Source: Lethocerus indicus (Eukaryota; Arthropoda; Insecta; Hemiptera; Belostomatidae). Taken from it: a stretch of DNA of 64,000 nucleotides. The stretch is taken from positions 31,980,224 through 32,044,223 of the forward strand of contig JACDQD010000003.1 in NCBI GenBank assembly GCA_019843655.1, read 5' to 3'. A model generated the notes under the pieces. That model worked only from the letters and a program-made list of their open reading frames with translations, did no database searches and was not told the DNA's origin. The translations under genes and the position numbers were made by a program. Of the stretch, positions 42,372-55,500 are shown in pieces (within the stretch, counting starts at the first letter, position 1; every line of letters starts with the position of its first letter).

Positions 42372-42534
42372 CGTATTGCCTGTTATTAACACTTTTATTG
42401 TATTAGTTTTGTTCAACTTTGTTTACAGACAGTAATTCATATACACAAAATGGGTATTTTAATACCCATTTATGTATCTGTACATTGTGATTTAGGTTGT
42501 GGCTTTGCAAACAATACATTTCATTGCCAATAAA
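42372..42534 (+). repeat. Diverged duplicate segment, copy 2 (Ku70 3' flank)
   Basis: Partner of 37636-37795. It also contains a 24-nt near-perfect palindrome (AAATGGGTATT and AATACCCATTT around TT) that copy 1 lacks. Possibly an unclassified mobile element. Confidence 0.5.
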
Positions 42535-45500
42535 TTACATATAATTTGAATACGCTTCAATATTTCACTACCAGAAATTTATTATCATACTCTGCACTAT
42601 GAAAGTATTGAATCATTTTTGCAGTTTCCATTTTGTTAGGATCCAAAGGAAATGAGTTTTGATGGTGGAGGTATGTATGTATAATGTACAAATGAATTCA
42701 ATGATAAATTACAATATATTTTAAAAATATTAATACATTGTCTTATTTTATAAATGTATCATTTCAAATATGGTTCAGTAGCAGAAAGATTTTTTGCCTA
42801 TAAGTGTAATAAGAGATGAATTAAGTGATTTCTCTAAGTATATATGTATATAAAGTAAGGTTTAGATATAAAAAGGTTTTAAAATTGAATTTGTAATGTT
42901 TCATAGATAATGTACAAATCAATTCGAGTACAATAGAAAAAAAATCACTAAAATATGCTATTCTTAGTACTAAAAATATTGCCTACGATATTTCTATGTA
43001 AAATATCAACAATATATCTTATTGCCAATATGTTGTATAATATTAAAATACAAACAATCTAAATTATATTGTTTAATAATAACAGGTGGAAACAAAGTTT
43101 TATAAATATTAAAAAATTCTTATATTCAATAAACAACAACATTATAAAATCTGAAAAGTTCTAACCAACATGTTTTATAATATATATATAGAGATTCTGA
43201 ATGTCTCAATAAAGATCACATGAAACAATGTTTTATTATTATTGATTTATCTCCCTTAAGCATAATTAAGATAGTTTGGTGAAGCGACCTTAAAAGGCAA
43301 AGTTAGCTTATCCCTATGAATAAAAGTATATGTATAAAAATCACATTATATTTCCTAATCGTATATATTCAAAAAAGATAAATACAAAGAATATTGGCAC
43401 AGAATAATATGACATAAAGAAAATAAAATCCTTCCTAGCGTACTCTTAACACAATTAAAATAAAATGTAACAAATATAAATTAAAATTGTTTTTAAATTA
43501 TTTTACTAAATAACTTTGTGTATCTTTGTGAATTTTAATTGGACCTTCGGTTTTTAAGTTTTTTTAGATTTAAAGAAATTGATCATTAATGGTTTTATAT
43601 ATATACATACATATATTGAAAAAATGATTCATAAATAACCGAAAAAACAATTCAGTGATGTTAGATGTCAAAGTGAGGCCGAGTGTATCTCTGTGAATAA
43701 AATGACAACAGAACTGTGCACTGTGTACTTTTACAGATGGTTATTGATAATGTAAGAAATATTTATAATTAGAAAGCTGCAATATTTAAACACAATGGCA
43801 AAATTGATGAATTGGTTTATTCAAAATTGATTAAACGCGAAGATCAAATGTTTATTGTGTGTGAGATCAGGGGTGACAGCAAGACTCGTGTTTGAATGAT
43901 AGAAAAAAAATGAAACATTGACTCCATGGCTACATTTGTCAAGTTAAGAGCCATGCGAATAGTCCAAGTTTTATTTTTGATGAGAAAGCTTAAAAAGCGA
44001 CAACATTTAAGCCCCTAAACGTGACTTTCCTGTCGCCATTTTAACATTTCAAAAATAAATACACTGCATTTGAAAAACAAAAAAAAAGAATGATCCCTAA
44101 ATCTATTTTTGAAGGAATCCCCTAAAACACTTTTCTGATATGAATTTTTATAAATGTACAAGAATCTTGTCGAAATCACCCTAAGCCGAAATCCTCGTGT
44201 TGTTCGGTGGACCAGTGTTCAATAATAAAAAGTTTGTTTTCTCTTTATTAATTGTACTTAAAAAAAAAACCAAGTCGGGGCCAAGTGCAGGCTCTTTCTA
44301 TCGCTTCTGTTACACGTTCTGAGTGAAACGTGCGGTGGAGAGAGCCCTTTTTTCTTGAAGAGACATGTGTTGTTAGACACATGATTTTACTTATTTTTGA
44401 AAAAAGAATTCTTCCTTTATCTCTGTACTGACACAAAAAGATAAAATAATGTGTCTAAATTTACGAATAGATTTTTGGTAGGTGGTTAATGTGGGATTGG
44501 AACATCATCATCTCTGTTCATAATAGATCATGCGCAAGCATTTGTTAATGGTACTCTTTAACTCAATTGATTAATGACTCCATATATTTTTTTATTTTGT
44601 TAGGATGCATTCAAAAATGCAAACACATAATGCTCTTTTATTTAACTAATTTCAAAAATGCTGTGTTAAGAAAAGCACTACGAACTCATAGAAATGAACA
44701 CTATTATATGTATTATTTATAAAATTGTTTTTTTTTGTTTACATTCCTTAATTTGTATTTTCAGGTTGAACAATTTAGTTCAAAAGAATAAATTCGAAAC
44801 ATTCTGACATAGTTACAGTTGGCCAAAATGAGAAACTTATTGTGTTAGACTGAATAGTGGCCATTCCTCTTTTTTTAAATAATTGCAATTCTTATGTGTT
44901 CGTCTGAAAGTGCATTATTTCCAGGTGCTAGTGCAATGTGCAATCGGCTATAGAACATTTGAACATTGTCTAACATCACAATTTTGTTGTGGGCAATCGA
45001 TTGAAAGTTTTAAATTCTTGTAATTCTTTTTTTTTGTGCCAACTATCTCAAAATTGTTCAGTGCCCCTACGTTATATGTAATGAAAAAATTGACTAATTC
45101 AGTGAACCAAATGGAAGTTTAAGTAGGTAAAATTTGTGAAGATAAAATTTGGAAAGATCATAAAAATACAATGTACAGGAGAGTACAATTGTATCGCATC
45201 TCTATATTACCACTAATGATTAATTTAAGGCAGCCATTTATCCATCTGCAGTGTGTTATTTAAAATTTCTTTGTACACAAAGAAGTTTTTCTCTTCGGAT
45301 TAATGGAATAGTTCGACACTTTCTTTTTTCCAATTTAAGAAATATAAATATTTTCCACGCTATTAATATGTTTAATCGATGGCTAAAAACAAACTTAATA
45401 TTCTGCTCGTTATTTACATTTCATAAATAGAACTAATAGCGAAAAAAGTTTTAACCAATTAAATGTATCCTCTAATAATAAATAGTTTTATTATATACCA

Positions 45501-47845
45501 AAACAAATAAAAATGAAATGAGCACATTTCATTGCTGTGCAAACCAAAACAATTACCTGCCTAATAAAGCGAAATTCAAAATTATGTGATTATATAATAA
45601 AGTACTATTGAGCATTCGAATATCGAAAGTTGGTACTATGATGAAACACCTCAACTGATATGGCACACTATACTGGTAAGTATATCATAATGTTTAAATT
45701 ATTCCAGTTTCGGATAAATAGTTATTTATAATTCATCCGGCTTGAAAAATATATTAACTCTTTTGTCCATCACGGCAAAAAGATTACTGTCGTTATTTCC
45801 AAAATTAAGACAAGTATCGTTAACAGTAATTGTGTAGATTCGCCAAAGGCCGATTTGAAAAATGATATTACTCATGATAGTGCTTTCCAAAGGGATCGGT
45901 GCTTCATGCAGTTAAAGATCTATATTTGTAATTCCTACAAGTAAAGAATCTGTTAGTAAAAAGTGAAAGCAGCTATTTACTACTACATGAGACCCTCTAG
46001 ATTACTCATATCGTCGCAAGATGGAAAAAACTAACCATTTTTGTAAAAACTAATTCATGCAAAAGGTATGGTTAGATACTAGATGTTTGTTTGTACCCCT
46101 TTTGCAATTTTCATTTTCCTAAATTCAAATTCTTAAATAGTAAAATATGCCACAAAACTAAATTAAGCGTACAGTATTATATACTAACTATATAAATATA
46201 TATATAGTTAGTTTTTAAAAACGTGGTTTTCACGTCTCTTCACATATGTCGGAATTAGTAAAATTGATCCCACGTAAATTATTCGGGTGATATTCTCCAA
46301 GTTCCCTCTTCTTCAAGAAAAAGGAGATATGTCAATCGTTCTACTTAATTTTACGCCGGCACAATATTTAAGGTGAAAATACTGAATATCGAATCAAGTT
46401 GCTTTTTGAAATAATATCGCGAAAGTCAAATTGCAATTGGGTACAAAAAATATCTGCTGAAAAATAGATATCGAATATCCGTATATACGGAATGAAGTTA
46501 ATATGTACAGATGTTAGGTAAAAGGCAAATGCACAACCGAGATTCCCAGCTCATCCATACGGCCTGGGGTATGTATTGAAACAATTTATAATGACAGACA
46601 AAAATTTCATCATGGTCATTTTGGTTTTATCGTTTGATGTGGGTCCCGTAACGTAATTTAAATTCTATTTTTACATCTCCATTCGTATATGTACAAATCT
46701 CTCGGTTATTGTCAAATTCTACCAGACCACATCCCACGATAAACTTTAAACCTAATTTTGTTTTGTTTTCTTCAAAATTACCTCTTACTGCGTCCTTTAC
46801 CATTTTACTTTTCCCGATTTTAATTTTGAACATGAGTTCTTTCTGTGAACACCCGACTGGGGAGGAGGGTCATATTTGAAGCCTGTAAAACCTTATTGAA
46901 AATCTTAAGCGGCTCTACGCTTTTTTAAAAATTACTTTTTTTGTTTTGCTTTTTTAATTGTACGAGCTTATATATATATATAAAACAATTGAGCATTATT
47001 ATATAGTATCTATAGTAAAGGTAAAATTAGCCAAGGGCACAACTGGGAGGTATTATTATTTCACTACTGTTGCTGAAAAAACCTCACTACCAGCTACAGA
47101 GTTAGGATGCAATTATCTCTAAATTATGCGGTTCAATCTTTCATTCCCTCGTCCAAAAAACAAAAACCAAAATAAAACCTCCGGAATCCATTACCATTCC
47201 CTCCTTTAAAGCACATTAGTGGCACCATTCAATTTGTCGAAATGATCCTTTCAACATCGTCCATCTCTTTACGCCGACAGTAAATAACTTATTTATTTAT
47301 TCGTTCTATTTACAAAACGCGGGAAAAAGTAATCTCAAATTTCAAAACCACGTATATATCACACCGTAAGCATAGATCACATGTCCGAATGGCCATATAA
47401 GTACATATATATTAACCGTGTTACGACGCTAAAAGTTAGTTATAAAATTGTCTTTTTTTCCTTCTTCGAAGATTTCGCTCGTTATTTAAATTCAAAGAGA
47501 ATACTTGTCGCGAGTAGAAAGTTTTCTTCGTGTTAACATTAGAGGAAATGGACGTCTATCGACGTCGAAGGTGCGTGTGAAAAATTTAAAACTCGAGACG
47601 CGTATACGCTCGGTGCAGCACACAACTTGGACGAATGGGCAGTTTTTTTGTTCGAAAAGTGAAAATTCAGCGTTCGGGCCGCAATCTTTTTTTTTCAGTT
47701 TGTTTGAAAAGCTCGACGCGAGTCGAAATTGACATTGGAAGTGTGTGATTCGGAACCGGAGCAACGTGGGCGGACAACAAGGGCAGCCCACTCGCCGCGC
47801 TAATCCTTTTTTCCGGATCGATCGACTACCGGCGGGCGCTAGCTA

Positions 47846-47851
47846 TTTATT
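47846..47851 (-). terminator. Candidate poly(A) signal of Ly6 gene
   Basis: AATAAA read on the minus strand, the first after the Ly6 stop codon at 48111. Confidence 0.4.
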
Positions 47852-48110
47852 ATATTATCAGTAGGAATGGTAAAAGTTTTAGACGACGTAAAGCGCTTCC
47901 AACAAAAAAAGTGGAAAAGTTAGTCCAGCCGTTTTAGCGGAGCCCCCAAAACGAAAAAATCAAAACAGTACTAGAGCCTAAGAGTGAAAAATAATAATAA
48001 TTGTCTGTACACCGGGGTCGAGAAATAGAGGGGACGGGAGAACGGCAGAGGTGTTATATTGTTAGGGCTCGGGGCGGATGGTTCGGGTGTCGGTCGAAAG
48101 CATGCACCTC

Positions 48111-51100
48111 CTACCTGGTCATGCGGATCAAGTGGACCAGGATAAACGAGAGGAGAAGGAGCGGGACAGGCGAGCGGCCAGGGGAAAGGTACGAGGCCCC
48201 TCTGTTGCACATGTCCTCTTCGCAGAAGCACATATGGCCCGTCCCAGTACTTTCCATCATGCACACGTGGTCCACCATGAACAGGTTGATCTGCAGCTGC
48301 GACGTGCACGTTCTCCTCACGCTCTCGTACGCTGGAAACAACAACCACAGAGGCTCTCTAGACAGGATTATTAAACGCCTAAATCGTAATATCAACTTGG
48401 AATTGATGTTGAAATTTGTCCATACCCAGGGGTGGGCAAATGCGGCTCTTCGTTGAGTTAAATTCGAGTATTTTGTCCACAACTTTCTTCAAGAATCTCA
48501 TCAAATTGCCCGACTAAGGAAGCGTTCAAGTCAGGCCTCGGTTGAAGTAATTATTTGCCTCTGAATTATATTTTCTTATATCTGTACTTTACATTACACT
48601 TAAGACTTCCGTATTCCTTAAATTAAATCTGAATTTGCGAATTTAATATGTGTGTGTGGCTCTTGATAATGTACGAGAAATCGGAACGCGACCCTATTTG
48701 ACCTCGTGCGTGCCCACCCCTCGTCTATACATTGTCGAACACATAGCACTAAAGTACAGTATCAACACTCACGGTACCTATATTTAATGAATTAAAAACA
48801 TACTCCTGAAAATTATAATTGAATCTATTACCGCTGTATACTTATCGACTGGAGTCACACTTGTATAAAGATGGACTGTTGACTCCAGTCGTACACTTTA
48901 TTTGCTCGGAAATCTTAATTGATCACGAATATTTTCTTAAATTGTTGAAAACGTAATTGAATCTCGCGTTATCGATAAATTCAGCATCGATGTAATTTTA
49001 AATTGCCCGATGTATGAATGAACAGTTTGTTATATTGGCAACGCTCCGATAGACGGATGCTACCAAATACGCCATTTGCCACTTGCGAATTTATTTTTTG
49101 TGAGCCGATTTTTTATTTTTCTTCTTTATAAAAATTTTTCTATAATTTATAATAAGTCTAATCTGAATGAATTACGCGCCCAATTCCAGGTGATTTACGA
49201 GAGCGAGCGTCGACCCGTTTTATCATGGCGTCGACAATAGAATAAATTGGGACACGAAGACAGAAATAATAAACTGCTCCTTCTTAAACTCCTCACCATA
49301 TTACTCACGGAATGCTACTGAAGACTGCGAGAAGCTGAAAAGAGTGCAAGCGGCTAGAAGCGAGTGAAAACAAAGAATCACAAGTCTGATGTAATATCTC
49401 TGGGCCCAGTGTAGACCTCCAAGTAACCAATCAAAACTAGGACCTTCGCTGGTATGTTCAATATATTGAATTAAGTATTAAATAAGCTTTGTTTTCTTGC
49501 AAACTATGAAATTCACTTGCAACCAACTTAAAAACGCACAAATGTAATTTATTCGCTAAAAAAAAATACAGGTTTGGGAACAATTTTATTCCCAAAATAC
49601 AGAAAATGCAAATTCCGAACCGCCATTTTCTATACCCATAAATATGGTTAGGTTAATGGTATGAAATATGAACTGAAAAATGTATCTTAAAGGGTATATC
49701 AATATAAATTTTAGGATTTTGGAAACCCAAATTTGTTGTTCATTTCCTAATTACATTGCAGAATTTGGCTTGGTAATAACCACTCCCACACATTTTCTCC
49801 AACTACAATTTGAACTTTGAAGTAACCCAGTTTTTTCAACTCAAATTCATTTTAATTTAGTTAACTTGTATTTTAAATGTGTTCAATTATAATATGAATT
49901 ACTTATATTTTAATTCTTATTACCCCATCTGTAGCATTTTATTGAGTTTTGTTTCTGCAAGTTTATGTTGGCAAAAAATATTAGTTTTTATTTCAATGTA
50001 AACTATAGTGGTTCCATACATACTGCAGTCTGGAAATTAAATAATATAATAAAAATAATACTTACGTGTCTTGGAATTTCTGACCATCTTGACGCAGCAT
50101 CCATTGCACGGGTCCAGAGGAGGTTGATCCCTAGGTAAGGCTGTATAATTGAAAGGATCTTTGCACCTAGCATCTTTCCAAGAGTCACAATTGTAGCAGT
50201 AGATTGACCGTGCTATTGACCATAGAAACATGTATAGCACTTGTTGAAAAATAATAACATCACTATGTACAGGTTAACTTACAAATTCGATTAATTACAG
50301 TATAACGTTTTATCGATATTACGTGGAAATAATATACAAAATGAAACTCACTCTGGCATTCAGCATAGATGACTGGCACTGCAGCCAAGAGAATGGCTGT
50401 GGAAACATTACCGTTGGTATTAGTTGTATTAATATTGTTAGTGTTACTCCTTACAAATAGTACATGCAGTGTTATTTTGTATTTAAAATAATTAGGCTGT
50501 TAGGCGGTGGTTGATCTTTTAGTGGGACATGGAACATGCAAGGAAAGAAGGTTGTTGGATTTTTGCCAAATGATAAATTAATTTCACAAAATGTTATTGC
50601 GAATTAGTGACTACAGTTTTAATTTTTGTTACATTGGCTATTAAAATCCTAAACAATTCGAATATAGCATTCAGGTCAGTTAGAATGCAAATTTTCAAAA
50701 AATGTAGATTCTTTTCATGCCTCCACATGCAAATTGCACCTATGAATAATTCTAAAAGGGCTAATATATCATATTCTTACCAAACCTTAATTCTGAGCGT
50801 TATAAATTTAAAAAAAAATAAAAAGGGAAATTGTCTATCGGATCAATTCATTTAATATTTACCCCCTGGAAATTTGGAACCGGTGAATTACTACCAAAAA
50901 TTTCCCATTCAACAGTTAAATATGTTGAATACTTACTTGGCATGCACAAATATGCTTGTGCTACTGAAATCTGAAGTGTCACAAAAACTGAAAATTTTCA
51001 ATAGATTCATTGTTACATACACACACAAACATTTAGAAAAAAATCCTAGGGGAAAATTTTATGCCTGTAAATCAATACAGAAGTAAAAAAAAAGTGACCA

Positions 51101-51205
51101 TAAATGATTCGAATAAATAATCAACGTTAGGAGAAAAATACGTTTTAAAATATATAAAAAATATTATTTTTATTTAATACCTCCAATTTGTGTTAGCCAG
51201 TTCAT
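48111..51205 (-). CDS. Secreted Ly6/uPAR-domain protein with hydrophobic C-terminal tail
   Basis: Minus-strand exons 51205-51181, 50987-50937, 50396-50352, 50212-50066 and 48331-48111, all phase 1 junctions, 489 nt, 162 residues. The first three exons give a hydrophobic leader ([20 protein letters not shown], then [13 protein letters not shown]). The body has the three-finger Ly6 cysteine pattern: [45 protein letters not shown], and [11 protein letters not shown] with the terminal C-N that closes the fold. After Asn comes SPGRSP and a hydrophobic end ([13 protein letters not shown]), as expected for GPI anchoring. Insect relatives (the quiver/crooked/boudin-type proteins) act in septate-junction assembly or ion-channel control at the cell surface; I cannot choose the orthologue. 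The leader is split over three small exons, and the first two rest on phase and splice sites only. Confidence 0.85.
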
Positions 51206-52586
51206 CTTGAGCTCCTGAAGAACAGTCAACAGGGGAGGGGGGAATGTGAATTCAGTTAGCCATCAGTTTAAACTAGATTTCCTGAGTAGAAAAAACAATA
51301 TTCATTGAAATGCCCCAATAGAAATAAAAGGAAGAAAAAAAATTGGACAATATCAATTAATCGCCGCGCAATTATTTCAGCACTGGCAAGCCGAAAATGA
51401 TCTTCGTCATATTTTCTACACAAGAAATTAAGCGGAATTGAACCGAATAGAAACGAGGGTATGAAAATTGTAAAAGAAAACTTTATTCAACTTACCATTG
51501 TCAAGCTCTGGAAAAAATACAGTAACGTAACTTGACAGCATATAAAATATTCCAAGGTAAATAGAATATGTGTATTGATTTTCAAACCGGGAGTACCTCT
51601 TTGGGCCCCTAGTCAACGTGAAATAACACAGTTAAATGCGATTAAAGACTAGTCCGGATCGCCGGATAGATCTAATAATACAAAGGTGGCGGCCTTTGAA
51701 CCGAGGCAAGTTCATGAGAACTAGAAAAGATAATGAATGAATTGTGCCCTATAGTGGAGGAGAGCGGAGTGTGGTGTGGTGGCGGTGGTGGGCTGCCCCC
51801 TCAGCCTGGACTGCACTGCCACACGCCACACAACCCGCAGTACATCACCACAACTGCGCAGGACCGGCTTTATTTCAATTCCGTTATTTATTTTATATCA
51901 TCTTTTTTTTACATTTTACACTCTCAGTTTGATAACATTTCGCCCGGCGTATTTTTCTACACCGTGCCCCTTCCCAGTTCAGGCTCGGAGAATCGCGTCC
52001 CGCCCCTGAGAATATATGAAACCTTACGGGGGAAGATATAGCGAGTTTTTTTCCCTTCGTTATCCCGTCCCGTAATAGGGCCGCTATAATTTCGTGAGAA
52101 CGTACCGAGTTCTGAGTTGTTTGACTTGAAATTTTGAATATTCTCCTTAGTGATTGTGCGGGGCGGGGTGGTGGGGTGGTGGGGTGGCCGGGGTGGGGGG
52201 CGTTCAGTGCTCTAGTGCCTGCCGTACCTGGGTCAACAGGTTAGAAAGTAGAACCGACTAGGTCCTCCCATACAGTATGATTTCTAAGCGAGCCGATTAA
52301 ACGTTTTTTCTAGGCCCCTCCAGCGATGTGACTTGCTCCAATTGTTCCTTTCGGTCGAACAGTTGTCGTTACCGATTTGCCAGTTCGTAACCTTGATCGT
52401 ATATTTAATATCGGCCTTGGTGGTGGGGGGGGGGAGGGGGACACGGTTTATTTATTATAACCCTATTGTCTATCCCCCGGGGACGGCTGTCGGTGTTATG
52501 ATTTTATTTGGCGCGGATATTTCCTTTTGAAAACTACTCTTTCCACGAGAAGAAGCCAAAAATCAAAGGAGAGAGCCATTCGAGGA
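51206..52586. other. GC-rich divergent promoter region between Ly6 and ATF2 genes
   Basis: The Ly6 gene is read leftward and ATF2 rightward. Parts of 51730-52460 are markedly GC-rich against an AT-rich background, with (GGGGTGGT)-like runs near 52160-52200 and a G run near 52425-52440. No TATA box stands out. The 5' UTR of ATF2 and any upstream exon must lie here; open frames at 51733-52041 have no family match. Confidence 0.45.
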
Positions 52587-55500
52587 ATGGAAGAGAATCC
52601 TCACTATACATGCTCATCGAAAGACTGCAATTTGGTAATTATAATTTGTCGCGGCGAAAGGAAAACGTTCTGTCGGAGGGAAGCTCTTTTGAAATTACTG
52701 TTTGTTGAATTGTTCACCGAATTGACCTTCCTTTGTTTTGAACACACAATCTATCATCTATAAACGGCAAAGCAGATAAGATACGCACACAATTCAACAA
52801 GTGTTTCCAACAGTATTTAGTCGAAAGAAATTATCATACCGCATTTAACATACGTGTAATTAACATTTATACTATAGTATCTACTAATTAAGCCTGTGGA
52901 TCGACATTTTTCATCGTCTTTTCAGTTTATTTTGAGTTTACTATTATGATTGTTACAGCTTGGATTGTGAAGTAATTAGTACAATTAGAATACATTCTAT
53001 TCTTCATTTTTATCTTTAGAATCGTAATCTTTCATGTGCCAAAAATTCAGTCGGTTTGTGTTGTTTGAACAGAGCTATATTTGTGTTTAAATGAAAGGTA
53101 ATCGCACTTATTTTCCAATAGTGTTTTCGTCACAGTGTTTTAATTCTAATCTCCCTCCGTTGTACAGTTTGGCAGATGACAGGTTACGAACAATGAGCGT
53201 GTCTTTTAAGAAGGTTACAAATCCCGTCTTCTTCTGTGTATTTCAGAGATTTACAAGTGAGTCCCATCTACAGGTGCACAAGAAAAAGCATGAAATGGTA
53301 CTTACGTTGGGGAAAACAACTTTGACGACTTGTGAGTGCAGTTTTGTAACAAACCAGCGATATCCTAGGTTATTTCATTGCGGTGTTAATATGAAATGAA
53401 TCATGCCGTATTTTCTGAACGATTTCAAGCTGACCAGACGCCGACGCCGACGACGTTTATAAGGAACTGCGAGGAGGTCGGCTTGTTCCAAGATTTGAGA
53501 AATGTCAACCCTTTCGAAGAGACGTTTCGTAAAGCAGCCGAAGCCGTCAGAACCGGAACAATTCTACCACATTCGGTGAGTTGTCTTCAATTTAAATCGC
53601 CACATTTAATTTTCTTTCATGCCCAAGAAAGTTAACAGGGAGTATATTTGGGGCAGGTTAACGAATTTTAGGTTAGATTCCGTCACTCACTTTTCCTCAC
53701 ATTCAATTTGGTCACAAGCTAGTCCATTTGTGGCTTCTCGCTGTTGTCAGTATCAATCCGTTGTTGGTGCATTACAGCAATAATATAGCAAAGCGCATAT
53801 CACGAATGGTATGATGTAATTGCATATTTTTTTGTTTTATATCGTCCAGAATTTGTCAACAGCCATTTCTGTAATTCAAACGTTGATTCAAACGTTCATT
53901 TGGTCACCAAACTCCTTTGTGATTGGTAAACTATGTCCACCAGTGTTCTGTCCCTATTCTTTCAAGTTTTTTTATCTAATTTGTAGGTATTTAATTTTTA
54001 TTAAGATCCTTCAACCTGAAAAAATTATTCCTTTTTTTCATATATTGCACATTTCTTAAATTGTGTTAAACAGAATTTTTGTTAATATGCCAATAGATCT
54101 TTTTAATTCAATTCCTTTTTTATTTTCAAACATCGCAATCGGGGCTTAATAAAGTTTGTTTAAGACAATTAAAAATGATTGGAACATATGGCATTTGGTC
54201 CATTACATTCTTAATTAAGAAGCCTAATGTTGACTTCAAGGTCTCGAATTCAGCCTTTCTCTGGGCCTTTTATTAACTCAAATTGGTTCCGGCTGCAAGA
54301 ATTGCATTTATTCAGTTAAAATGCAATATTCCAATTCATCATCAACAAAATTATCTGTTCACTAAGTATTTTCTTACGTTATTCTTTATGCAGCATTCTT
54401 GTATAAAAATGTCATCCCAATATATCTATGTGCTCTGTGGGATATTGGATAATTTTTTGTATGTTTCACTGAGATCAATCAATTGTAAGTAGAATAAAAT
54501 GTTATCATTCGTGCTGTAAGCACATGAAGAGAGAGGGGGTATTCGGTAAAGAGCTCAATTGTGTCAACTGTCCTTGACAGTTTTTGTTTGCTTTAAACGA
54601 ATCACCATTTCGTGAAAACTAAAAAATGAAAATTAAGAAATCTGTATTTGCATTTCTGATTCATCTAAATAAATTCCTTGTCAGAGGTCTTGATATTTTA
54701 ATATTTGTAAAACTTCATATGCAGTCAAAGTTACAGAATGTTTGATAGACAAATTATACTTTTTCGGATGGTTTTATCTTCATTTATTCAAATATCTGTT
54801 AATTTGTATAATGAATACACAACAAGTTTTTTAAAATGCTTTTTCCTAAGGCGTTATCTGGGCAGAAGATTGACAAGGTAACCTTGTAGTTTGTTATCAT
54901 GGTCTAACACATATACACATCAACACTTTTTTATTTCCTAGAAACTCAATTAAACAAGGGAACAAACTTGGTTAAACAAATGTTTGACTTGAAGCTTTTC
55001 TATATGTACACTCTTAACAGCCAGTTCCCTATTACACTTTGTTTTGGTCAAAGGAGACTGTAATTCATTGTTGAGTAAAAGGGATTGTTATATTAAACTT
55101 TAAATTACGATTGTTTAAACTATTTTTTTTGTTAGAACTATTCAAGGGCTATTTTTAAATGACTTCCGTATGAATTACTCGTCGCAGCGCCTGTTTTCAA
55201 TTCTATTTCGAAGTGATTGGATTACATTGAATTTCATCTCATTGACATTCATTTTGTGGTATTTTTATCACTGCGCTATAATCCAATATTGGAATGGAAT
55301 TAATGGAGGAAAAATGGAGACTGCTGTATGGTTTCCTTTGCGGACTTTGTCTTTCCCCTCACAGTGACCAACCTTGTTAGTAAACATCTCTACTACCAAC
55401 CTGTTAATTTTGAGATGTCTACTCTATAACTGTACAATCGAAATATATTTAATCGGGGCCACGATAAAATTTGTAAATATGGTTTACAATTTTGTTTTCT

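Larger units (their letters stand above)
42095..48110. other. Long AT-rich region between Ku70 and Ly6 genes (convergent 3' ends)
   Basis: Six kilobases where both neighbours end. No exon, transposon protein or long array was recognised. It holds the Ku70 3' UTR at the left. At the right is the candidate Ly6 3' UTR, with AATAAA on the minus strand at 47846-47851, 260 nt past the Ly6 stop. A 68-residue minus-strand frame (46627-46833) is the only protein-like ORF. At about 47480-47830 the sequence is more GC-rich than its surroundings; I see no function. Confidence 0.6.

Noticed and set aside
49321..49375. Hammerhead-like string GCTACTGAAGA...CTGAAAAG
   Set aside because: CTGAAGA and GAAA are present, but the ACCGGTC segment is missing, so the resemblance is too weak to annotate.
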